A DNA stretch of 64,000 nt, taken from NCBI RefSeq assembly GCF_030936135.1, contig NC_082613.1, positions 1,240,001 to 1,304,000 on the forward strand, written 5' to 3'. The number at the start of each line of letters is the position of its first letter. Positions within the stretch are counted from its first letter, which is position 1. This DNA comes from Gavia stellata (taxonomy: Eukaryota; Chordata; Aves; Gaviiformes; Gaviidae). The notes under the pieces are model-generated. The model saw only the letters and a program-made list of their open reading frames with translations. It ran no database searches and was not told where the DNA came from. Made by a program: the position numbers and the translations under genes. Shown piece by piece: positions 30,448 to 42,400 of this stretch.

Positions 30448-33400
30448 ATGTCCAGCAGTAACCGGGAGTTAGTGATTGACTTTGTTTCCTACAAGCTCTC
30501 GCAGAAGGGATACAGCTGGAGTCAGCTGGAGGAGGAGGATGAGAACAGGACTGACTTAGCGGAGGAGGCCGAGATGGACGGCGTCCTCAACGGGAGCCCC
30601 TCCTGGCACCCACCCGCCAGCCTCGTAGTGAACGGAGCCGCCGTGCACCGGAGCAGCCTCGAAGTCCATGAAATCGTTCAAGCAGCCGATGTGAGGCAGG
30701 CGCTGAGGGAGGCGGGGGATGAGTTTGAGTTGAGGTACCGGCGGGCTTTCAGCGACCTCACTTCCCAGCTCCACATCACCCCTGGCACGGCCTATCAGAG
30801 CTTTGAGCAGGTAGTGAATGAACTCTTCCGTGATGGAGTGAACTGGGGTCGCATCGTGGCTTTCTTCTCCTTCGGAGGAGCCTTGTGTGTGGAGAGCGTT
30901 GACAAGGAGATGCGGGTATTGGTGGGACGCATTGTATCTTGGATGACCACGTACTTGACCGACCACCTAGATCCCTGGATCCAGGAGAATGGCGGATGGG
31001 TAAGAACTCCTCTCCCCGGTGGGGATGGCTGCCCACATACTCCCTTGCTCCAGGCCGGCAGCAGTGCCGGTCAAACCGGAGCGCCGCTCCCTGCAATGTT
31101 TGTGCTAGCGCATGTCCTAGACCTTGCAGGGAGATAAAGGGGCATGTGGCCTTTCCCTTTGTGCTCTTAACGCTCTGCCCCAAGAGGGTCAGTTCACCGC
31201 GATGACACAGTTTATGGTCAGACGTGTCCTTCTCCATCCCTGTTTCTTCTTCTCCCTGGATGTTACGTAAAAGACCTGTTTTCCAAGAGCCTTTGGAAAT
31301 GTAATGTCATCCAAGCTTGTTCTTCAGGCGGGAGCCCTTGCTCTCAGGCATTTTCCTGGTGTCATTTAACAGCAGGGAGTGGAGCTTCCCCCTCTCCGAG
31401 CGCGCAGTGCTCCAGCAGGCTGGCCTGCGGTCTGCTGGGGTAACAGCTACTTCTTCTTTCTGGAGACAGGACTTTGCCTTCTGCCGTGCTCGCAGTGAAG
31501 CGAATCCCACAGCAGATTTCGATCGGTGGGTGGGTGGGCCGCTGGGCCTGTCTGAGCTGGTGTGGTGGGAGCCAGGGCTGAGGTGGGAGCAACCTCTGCG
31601 CTGGGGAGCTGCTAAACCTGCAGCTGCTTCTTGCTTGGCAGGGAGCAATGCTCCCAGCTGCCCCAGCAGCAAACCCAGTATGCTTTCAATGGTGAGGTAT
31701 TAACATGAATAAGCATTTCTTCAGGAAGCATTCTTGAGATGCCGGGTCAGGCTGTGCAGTGCTGCCTGGGGCTGCCAGCGGGAAGTATACGACCTACAGA
31801 TGTCTGAGTTCTCATTTTGCTTCTGCATCTTAGTGATTCCCTGCTGGTGTAACCTTTACTGGTGCCCACTGGAAAGAGTTCGTGCTGTCAGGCGTTAGCA
31901 TCTAAGCGGTAGGGAGTTGCCTCCTCGGTGTGCTGGTGAGCTAAGGCCTTTCAGCCCTGTTCAGCTCATAGTCCATCAGCAGGCCCCGGCATCTCGAGGA
32001 GGGGGCAGGAACCTTTGAGCCCAGCGCTGTGCTCTGCACCCTCCTACAGAGGAGAGGCACAGGAGCCCCGCAGAGCTCCACAGCTCCTTGAGCCTGGCCT
32101 GTGATGCCGGGGACCCCAGAGAAGAGGGGAAGCGGATGCACCCAGGGAGAGGGAGCGTGGTTCACCCAGGGTGCAGGAATTCCAGGAATGTGGCCGCCCT
32201 GGGGCACTGCCTGGGTGGGGCTGCTCAGGCAGAGGAGCTTGGTTTCGATTAGTAACCTGGGATCTGCTAGTCTTTTCATCAGGCTGTATCTGGCCCATTA
32301 GCTCTCTCATCCTGCAAATAACCCTGGCCAAATGCTGAGTTCCTTCCCCCTCCCTCTGGCTTTGGCTTTTAAAGCCACAGATTAGTCTTAGAATTGAGTG
32401 ATCAAATTGAGGTTTCCAAGCTAGTGTGGCTGTTGCTGTTAGTGACGGATTGGGCTGTATCCTGGAGACCTAGGCGATAATGCAATCTGATTTTTTGTAA
32501 ATGAACTCTCTGGGGGATTTAGATTAAATCACTGGTGGAAAATCACTGGTCCCTGCTTGTGGGGAATGAAATACCTCCTCCCTCTGTTCCCCACCCCCAA
32601 CCATCATGGTTAAGACTCTTCAATTTTTTTGTGTCTGTCTGTAAATTCATTGTTTGGAGCAAATATTTGTTCAACAGATTGCGGAAGGGTCAGGACTCCT
32701 CTCTATCTGACCCACCCACCAGCTCTTGCTTTGAAGATCACCGTTAGCGTGTTTCCCACCCAGGGGAGCAGCCTTGCTCTCTTCTTCTAACCTTGAACGG
32801 GGCTTCTAACTTCACTGCTCAGGCTGTGCTGCTGCCTGGGCTGTGCCAGTAGCTGAGGCGAAGCCAGTCAGGGTGGTCAAGGCCGTAGTGGAGGGGATCC
32901 CACCCCACCAGCCACCAAAAAAAGGGCTGGGCAGTGAGGCTGCTGCCAGCCTGTTGCAAACCCCGACCAGTGCTTGTTTGACATCTCAGCTGTAGCTTTC
33001 CTCCGTGTTCAGGTGTCACCGTGTCCCTTCTCGACGGGCAGCTGTGCCGCTCCGCACGAAGGGATGGTACGGTGCAGCGGCAGGACAGGGGCCGTGAGAG
33101 CTCCCGGGTGCCTCACGTGTAGGACCTGTGTGGGGATGCTCTGCTTCGCTCTCATGCGACTCCAGCTGCAGGGAGAAAACTGCAGGCCTCCTGCCAGCTC
33201 TCTCTGCAAGAAGAGAGTGCCACCCTGCACTTGCTGTGACGGAGCAGTCCCTCTCCTGCCACCCTGTTTGCACAGGGAGCCTGTTCGGTGCATCAGAGCT
33301 GTTAGAGCTTGTCCCGTGCAAACAAAGCTCTCCCGAGAGGTGCAGCGGGCAGGTCCCAGTGAGAGGGATGCAAGTTCTGGCAGGCCTGCTTGTCAGGGAC

Positions 33401-36400
33401 CAGGTGGTGTGTGTTCTGGAGCGCTGCAGTACTTCTCTTCCTGGAAAGCCCTTCTGAAAGAGGGAAGGAGCGCAGCTCCGTTGCAAGTGTCGCACAGCTT
33501 GGTTGCATAGGAAGCTCTGTTTCATTCCCCACCAGCGGAACAAAGGCAAGCGTAGGATGGCTGCGGGGTGCAGGTTGCTTTTGGAGGGGCCTGTTAAGGC
33601 TGCTGTGTGCTGGGCTGTAGCAGTTTTCTTGAGAAACCATTCTTTGAGGTGAGGGGGAAATGGTAAATCTTGCTACATAGCGTTAACAGGGGTGTATTTT
33701 GTCACATTTACTGGCTCTGCCTTGGTTTGCCCTCCTCTCTGCAATCTGGCACTGAGAAAACAAACAAACAAGAACCCGAGGGGGGCATTTAATAACTACC
33801 CAGAAGAGAGCTGCTGCCTCGGTGAGCCATCAAAACCAAAGAGGAGGCTTTCCTGGGGCAGTTGCTTTGGCCAGGACCAGATTGCACTAGCTGTGAAGTT
33901 CAAACAGTGATCCCAGTGGGGATCAGGAGTCATTGGGGGAGAAATCTGGTGAGTGGGAACGCAGGAGGGGTGAGCGGGAGAGAGCCTGGCAGGCAGAGAT
34001 GTACTGACCGTGCTTAATCTGTTTGAGAAAGGAAAGTGAGCAGTAGTTCCTGCCTGGCTGCGACCCTCCAGTGGATGACAGCTTTTCTTTCCAAGGTTAA
34101 ATCTGCGTTCAGAGTGGGATTTAAAGAGAGTGTTCTGTGGGGGCTTGGAGGTAGATCTGTGGACATAGAGGCAAGAGGTTTCCTGTTTGCAGGGCATATG
34201 GTGGGGACCAGCATGAAGGGGCTGTGCCGGGCCAGGACTGAAAGCAAACAGCATCTTTGTCACCAGTCTGTGACATCTGAATCCTGACAAGCTGCGCTAG
34301 GCTGATGGAGGACGGACTGCTTCCCGTGTCAGCTCTATGCATCCTGGGCTCTCAGCCGGCCCTGGCCGTGCGGGCTTGGTGTGCCGGGACATACACGTTG
34401 TGTCGCTCTGCGGTGGACTGGAAGCTTGTGGTTCTGTTTGGGGAAAACCCTTAAAGATGTCAATATAGCAAACTCATTTTCTATCTTTTTAATTTTTTTC
34501 TTGAATGATAGGAAATGACTCAGCCTGTGTCATATGACAGAGTGCAGCTGGGATTTTGTCCTGTGCTCTTGCTCCAGCTTTCTCAATGGTTTCAGGTTGA
34601 GAGCTAGACTTCGATTCTCAGCTCTTCAGAAATGCTTTTTGGCCCTGTGCCATTGCCCGGGTATCCTGCACAAGCCTTTCACGCAACCACCGCTTTATCT
34701 AGCTGATCCCGGGTGCCCCAGGATCCTCACGCTTAGTTGGTCTGGTTTTTTTGGGCAGCATGAGAGAAGTGTAAGTTTGAATTCTGCTGCTGTTGTGCCC
34801 TGAGACTCAGAGAGGAGCACCGTGCTAGGTGTGCACAGCACGTGTGGAAGACTCACAGCTGTGCGTTGCACTGTATGGGGACGCATCTCCCTCTGGGGTG
34901 AGCGCTGCTTGCCAAAGCTCTGCTGTTTTGAGTGTTAACACGCTGGGTCTCAGGGATGCCCCGGTGCTGCTAATCCCGTTTGAGATTGCAGCCATCAGTT
35001 TCACTTGCTGGCCAACGCGCAGCAGAGCTGGCTGTAGGAGGTGACTGTCAATAGCCAAGGCCACGCTTTGCTGTCTTAGAGATGAATCCCAACCCGCGGT
35101 CTGCGAAGCTTAGCTGGGCTGTCGCTTTCCACTTTGTCCTCTGTAATTATTTTACAGTCTGGATCCCTTGCAGCTGAGATGATGCCCCCATTGTCATCAC
35201 CTGCTTGGGATGAAAAAAATACTCTTCCCCTGCCAGCTGAGTCCCTGGTGTCCCTTCGCAGTACGGGGTGTTCCTCTCTGGCTGTGGGAACTGCCTGCCT
35301 GACGGTCGCTGCCGGCAGGGTCTTGGCTCCGGCTGTCCTGCCTGGTGCAGCTATCCCAGGTAGCTGTATCCTCACCGGTGGCTGGAGATCTGGGCTCAGC
35401 GTGCAGATCCCTGGCAGCTTCTCGCCCTGCCTGCGACCTGGGAGGCTTTTCTGCAGTGCTCTCCAGGAAATGCCATTGGAATGACTTCCACTGCAGCTTC
35501 CTGCCCGGCCCGCAGCAGCATTCCTGCCACTAGACCAAGAACGATGCAGAGGCGAGTTTTCAGAGCTTTGCTCTTCGCCCCATTTACTCGATTCTCCTTC
35601 TTTGGGGCCCTGCCTGTTTTCCTTGCTGCCTCTCAGTGTGCGGTGCAGTTTGATTACGTTCCTTAGATCTGTGATTAGAGCAGGCGCCTGGAAGGCAAAG
35701 CTCCTGCCCATCGTAGCTGTGGCTCAGAGCAGCCCACTTAACCCCGCGATCTTTCAGCAAAAGGGATAGCATTTCCTTCCCTCCCAGGGGAGCCACTGGG
35801 AACTCAAATTCGTAAAGCACTCAGGTTCTTTAATCCAAAGAATGGAGTGTCATTTAAAAAAAGACCTGTGAAATAATTAACAAACTGTTTCTTGCTGCTC
35901 TGTGTTCACAGCTGCTGTCGGTAATGTCAGTCTTCCAGATCATCCTGCTCCTCTCTGAAATTGGAGCTGGGGTCCCCCCCAAGTGCTGCCCGGGGTCTCT
36001 CCCCATTTCAGCAGCAATGGGGTGCCCCACCGCAGCAGATGGGGTGGGAGGGAGCAACGTGCTCTCTTTTCCCCTCTGGAAGCTGCAGCTTTCTGTACAT
36101 GTCAGGGGTGCTGCACCTGATTTCCATGGAGATCCTGTACGGTTTGTGTACGTGGTTTACCCCCAGGAGCAGCGATACGCCTGCAGCCCACACCCGGTAC
36201 AGGCTGAACAGTGGCGCGATGCTTCGAGGCCTTTGCTTAAGCTTCTCTCCTTTGATTTTTACCAAGCTGCTGACGGCTCTAAGCAGAGTCCCATCTTCAT
36301 ATTACAAGGAGTATTTCTCTAGCAGCTCCTTCCCCGCTAACTGTGAAGCCGGAGTATTCCCAGGAGGAGCTGGGGGAGGGGAAGGGATGGCTATCAGTTG

Positions 36401-39400
36401 TAGAAGCGTTGCGGACCTGCTGAACCGAGAGGCGAGGGATTAATGGTGACTTCTGCCGTGGGAGCAGAAAGGGGCTGGGGGCGGCTGCTCTCTCCCCGCT
36501 GGGGACCCCGACAGCAGTCGGGATGTTGACCTACCTGCTGGCTGATTCAGTGCGAAGGTATGCTCTGCGGGGAGGCTGGAAAGCAGCGATGCTCTCCTCC
36601 TCCACCCTCCCAAGAGGGATGTTACCCTTAAACGCTATTGTTCTGAGCAACTAAAGATTAACACAGATAATGGAGGCATGAAAGGGAAGCGGTGTCCCTC
36701 GGTGCCAGGGCACTCCTTGGTTTGCTGCCCTGGCCTTGGACGGGGAAACCGTTCCTCCTCCCTGCTCCCCACCTGGAAGGACATGCAGAGGGGTGTTTGG
36801 TGCGAGATCTCTCTGAAGTCCCGCTCCTAATTGTCCTTGGGATGCCAAGGGCTTCAGTTAGGGGACGTGCTTTCTAGAGGCGTGTGAGAGCTTTCCCTGT
36901 GGTGCACCCATGGAGGGGGACGCGAGGGCTTTGCTTCAGGGTGTGGGCTGGCCCTCACCGCGTTCAGGTGGGGAGAAGGGTTAGTCTTTGCCACAGAAGC
37001 AGACCAGCCCAGCGGAGCGAGGGGACAGAGGGCTGCCGGGAGGCAGAGCCGTTAGCAGATGGCTCCAGCTGGGCTTACCGGGGAGCAGGTGTGGGTTTCG
37101 GGAGGCAGCCTTTTAAGAGAGATGTCAGTTTTGAACCCGGGAGGCTTGAGGGGCTGAGCCGTGGCTGCCACGACTTGCATGCTGGGGAGCTGTGACCTAG
37201 TTGTGCTGTAGAAATGCTTGTTTTATTTTTTATTTTTAGGTATTTTGCTTATTTTATCCTCATGTTTAATTTAGTTAGCAAAAAAAGAAAGAGAATCTGA
37301 GGGCTGAGCAGTGCTGGGAAGGACTGCCTGCAGGCGGGAACGCCCGCTGCAGCTCCTCCGTGCAGCCAGCATCTCTCCAGCCGCCCGTGTCTTCTCTCGG
37401 ACACGTGCTCACGTGTACCAGCCCAGTGTTGTCTCTCAGGATCTCTTTAATGGGAAACCCAGTGCACTCAGCACTGCTGCCTGCCTGCGGGGTAGCGAGG
37501 GAGGGAGGAGTGGGATTTGAGCATTAACCAGAGAGGCTCCCGTGGCCACTGGGACTGTTTGTACATTGTGCTGTAACTGGTCTGTTTTCCCTCTGCTACT
37601 GGGAGCAGGGAGCTGGGCGAGCATGGCGTTTCAGCAGGCTTTGGCCTGGTTACTCTCTCAACCGCTGCTTGCCCTTGCATTTACACAGCGTGCCCAAGGA
37701 AGGGTAATAGGCTGTATCTGCGAAGAGGGAAGTTTCAGGGGTCTGGGCAATTCCCTTGGGGAGAGCTGCTTGAATTTATTGCATTATCTCCTTCCTGCTT
37801 ATGCTTGTGTTTCAACTGTGTCTGCAGACGTAGCTTCTGATTTAAGTAGATCCAATTAGTAGCTGGCTTCTGGCATCAGTATCCTGCTCGGGGAGATGAG
37901 CCCTGGAGATGAGAAGCCTCCGGTGGGAGCGGGGCCGGGCTCAGCCTTTCTGCTCCAGCTCTGATCCGGGATGGGCCCAGAGCTTCCCAGCTCACAGTCC
38001 CAGTCCTGAGCTCAAGGGGAAACCAAGGCAGGTGTCCTCTGCTCCGTGCTCTGCCTGGCCGAGAACAAAGAGCAGGCAGGTTCTCCCTGCCTGTACTGCT
38101 GCCAGCCAGGTGCTCTTAAGACTGAAATCAAATACTCCAAAACGTGACAACTTGGCAGCAGGCAGGGCTTTGAGTGGGAGCAAGAGCCGTTCAAGCCAGG
38201 AGGTGTGCGAGGGGCCAACGGGCAGAGCTGTGTGGGGACCTGTCTGTTGGGAGTAGGACCGTGTGCCCGAGGGGAGGGAGCTGCTGGAGCTGGCCGCTTC
38301 CCGAAGGTGCATGGAAGGGTTTTCTTCCCAGCTGGAGGGTGAAGGGCTCTTTGGGAAGCTCAGAGAAGAGGCCTAGGCTGGCACGGAGCTGGTTTGGTTT
38401 GAATGCAGCTAATGCCACGCTCAGGTGGAGCGGGACAGCTGTCTGCATCACTTCGTTAGTTCTCCAAATGACGCTAGTGCCATTTGCACATCCCTCTGGT
38501 TTTTGCCGTTGTTGAGGCTGAGGAAGGCTGGGGACCCTACGAGCGCTGTGCAGGGAGCATGGCTGGCGGCAGTACGTGACATTACGCTGTGTGTGTAACT
38601 CGGGGCGAGCTGGCTCAGGGTTTGGGTTGGGATGTGGGAGCTGGGCGTGTATGTGGCCCTGGGTAGTGTCTGGGTGACATATGACTTATGCATGGAGAAA
38701 ATGAGGTGTTGCTACCTGTAAATCAGCCATAATAGCAGTGTTGCAAGTGCTTCCATCCTGTAATGGTATGGCTCATCAGTGTATTAAACTTGCCAGAGAG
38801 CTAATATCTTTTATTAGAGCAACTGACCTCATTTAGAAGCTTCCAGTGCACCAGCCAGTGATTATTTCATGCAACAACACGTATGGAGGAGCCCAGGGCA
38901 GAGCACAAAGTCTCCTTCTCGTGCTGCACCGCTGTCTCCCACATTTGCTGCATCAGCTGCCTATTCTGCTTCCTGCCCTCAAGTCAGCAAGGATTTTGCT
39001 AAAAGGGACTTCGTGGCCTGAATCATTTGAGATTTCATGTGGACTAACAGGAAGTGAAAACAGAATGAGCACATCTTCCTCCTCTTCCTGCACCTCCACC
39101 CTTTCCCCTTTTTCATTCAAGTGGCATGTAAGAATTACAGCGGCCTCGTGAGGCGCTGGGGCTGAAGCGGGAAGTGGTGAGGCCTGGCCGGTGCTCCTCC
39201 GGGATGCTGGAGGACGAGTGGCTTGAGGTGGGAGAACCGGGCAGCCCTTCCCTGGGACCCGTCTCCCCTGGGGACCGTCCCTGCACCCAGCCTCGCTCGG
39301 TCAGGCTCTGGTGATGCTGTCGTTCCCCACAGGGCGGGTTTGGGGTAAGGCTCGTGGTGCAGTTGAGGGCCAGGGAGAGCTGTCAGCATCGCATGACTCT

Positions 39401-42400
39401 GTGCATGGATAGGAGGGAACGTGGCTCCGCAGCCGGGCGCTCGTAAGCACGGCATGTCTCCTCGGCGCAGGTTTCCCCGCAGTTACACAAGGGCATGATT
39501 GCACAGGAGCTGTGACGTCTGGGAAAAGCAATGACAGGGTGAAAATTGAGCTTTGTTCCCTGTGGTGCGGGGGACCCTGCCGAGGCGCTTGTCCAGTGCA
39601 GCAAGCTGGTCGTGGCAGTTGGGCTCCTCGGCACCACGGGCAGCAGATAACCGTGAAATTAAAGCAGGAGTCTTCCCCTGCCCCCCGAGCGCGCCCCTCA
39701 CACAAAGGCAGGCAGGCTGCTCTGCCTGCCGGGGCTCAGACACCATCTGTCCGGTGGGGAGAAGCATCAGAGAGACCGTCTTTCCTCGGACTATTCCACT
39801 TAATGCCCTTTGGAAAACAATCCCATTCCCAGCAGGTGCTAATCTCTTGAGTGGATCCGGCTCAGCCAATGTGTTCTTCGCTGTGCCTTTGTACCGGAGC
39901 CTTGTCGCCTGCCAGCCGTCCCGCTGCCGAGCATGCCCCATGCCAGCCGGGGCTTCAGCACCTTTGGGAGCCCTCAGCCCGGTTAGTTCTGGGAGAAACA
40001 CTGATGAAAGATGGATGCAAGTAGATTAGTCATTCGCACCGTCTCCCGCTTTAATACACATGAATGTTTCAGCAGATTTCTGGAACGGAGAGTGCAATTC
40101 CCTGCTCTCCATCTCATGCTGTGCACAGCAGTCTCCCGGGGCAGGGACGGGGGTTACAGCTGTCACCGTAGCCCCTTTCATGTATTTGGAAAATGCTGAA
40201 ATTGTGCTGAATGGTGTGGGGTTATTGTAGGTTCCCTGGAGCTGGTGATGAAACCAGTTTGACAGGAGGCTGCTGCGGCGAGGATTAGGGCTGGAATGTG
40301 CTAGTGAGGGTTTGTTTTTGGTTAGAAAAGAGCTGGCCCTGGCCCTCGCTAGGCTGAACCCCCCAGGTTTGTTGAGCTTCGGGCCGAGGCCCCAGGGACA
40401 GCCTCCCCACCAGTCCCGCTGCAGGCTGCAGCCCAGCTCGGTGTGTGGCTAGGCCGGCCAGGAGGAGAGGAGAGCGGGGTGGGGATGTGCATGTTTAATT
40501 AACCTTTTTGAGTTTATGGCTGCATCCCTCAGTCACAGGTTTCCCTGCATGCAGAGCCCTGGAGCTTGGGCAGGAGCAGCACCCCAGCGCCTGTTCCCAG
40601 CGCACTAGAGGGAGCAGGAGAGTGAGCGGAGCTGAGCGGGTGGCATTCCCTGCCATTGTCATGGAGATCAGCAGCTGCTTCCCTGGAGGTCACTATTTGC
40701 ATAACAGTTAGAGCTGGGTCTCTGGAGCATTTGCACCTGCGGGTGTGCTGTCCCCAGAGCCCCTTCCCTACCCCGTGTCCCCAGAGACCCTTCCCCACCC
40801 CATCCCGAGCCTGCCCAGGGTGCTGACTGGGACCAACGGGGTGAAGCTGGCAATCTGGACAAGCTCCAAGACCTCTGCCTTGGATGGCAGGTTTCCTTGG
40901 CATGCTCCCGAGTCCGGGACTCACGTTGACCTCCTGTCCCCATACTGCAGACAGTGCTGCGTGACTGGCGCAGGCACACTCGGTGTCCCCGCTGCCATCC
41001 TTTAGGGCCTGGGCTTCAGACAGAGCTGGGGGTGGTCGGGGCCACGCATGTATGCGGTGTCTGGGGGAGCAGTGTGGACCTCCAGGATGTCTTTTCCACT
41101 TTCACAGTGTGTAGGGACCCGCTGAGCTGTGTTTACAGGATCCCAGTGGCAGCCTTTGGGAATACTTATGTTTTCGTTTTTTTCTGAAAGATCTCAGCTG
41201 CTTTTTCCTCCCTGTGCTTCACCTCCAGGTTCGCATATGCCAGTCCCATGCGGTGAGCTGGCAGTCCAAAGGGGCTCTGGGAGCAGGTTGCTGTCGATGC
41301 AGGGCTTTGTTGTGGTCTGTGCTGAGCTGCTGCCCTTCTTTTTCCATGCTTGTCTCACTGCTCAGCACAAAACTGTTCCCAGCATCTCATTAACAAATGT
41401 CTGTTCGTCCAGATGACTCCACTCCTGGCCGGCGATTGGTGTTAGACCTCTTAGCAGTAACACAGCTGTAGTTACGGCAAAGGTATAACAGAAACAGCCT
41501 TGTTTTCAAGTGAAACACTGCCTCGTGACGAGAATGCCTGGATTGGGAGTCAGATGCTGTGGCTCATGCTGCTGGCTTGTATGCAACTCTAGGCAAAGCA
41601 CTTAACCTTTCTGCACCTCTGTTGATCTGTTGGGGAAGGATGCTGACTTATCCTGCAGGAGGTTTTGGAAAGCCAACTAATTTTTGATAAAAAACATTAA
41701 GATCCTTGGGTGGGAAAGGCTTTTGTATGTGCGGAGCTGGTTGCTGTGGGTGTCTCTCTCAAAGACAGGCTGGCTGGGTATCGGGGATGTAGCTCCCGCT
41801 GGAGGCAGGGTCGAAGTTGGATGTGGAAGTCCAACATGTCGAAGTTGGACCAAGTGCCACTGGTTCACCACGAATAGTCCCAGCAGACCCTGTCTCTCCT
41901 CTGCTGGTTTTCAGAGCTTCGTGCCGGTGTCTCGGTGACCTCCATACCCTTCACCGCCCCATGCAAGGGAAGCTTTGAGCACCCAAACTCTGCCTTTCCT
42001 AGCAGCCGCCACCCTCCCCTTTCCGCTCTACCGCTGGCTCACAAGAGACCAGATGGGGATTCATTGCCCACATCTGCTTCCTTCACCTGCCCTCATGGTT
42101 TGATGTCGCTTACTGAATCCTCTTTCCCCCAGTGTTGGGGCTTACCTTGAAAGAGGAACCCGCTCTGCTCCGCTCACCCTGAATGGGATCTAGCAACTGT
42201 TCTCCCTCCCACGTGGCCGGGGGAGCTGCTTGGGCAGTGCTGGTGAATGAAACCAGCTGAACCTCTGGGGGTGGGTACAAGAGGCTGAAACTTTGGGCCT
42301 TCCCCTTCCTGTTTCCAGGCTGGGATGTGAACGCTGCCTCAGTCAGACCTCGTGCCTGATTAATGTGCTTTCCTACCCAAGACAGAGCACTTTGGGTCAG

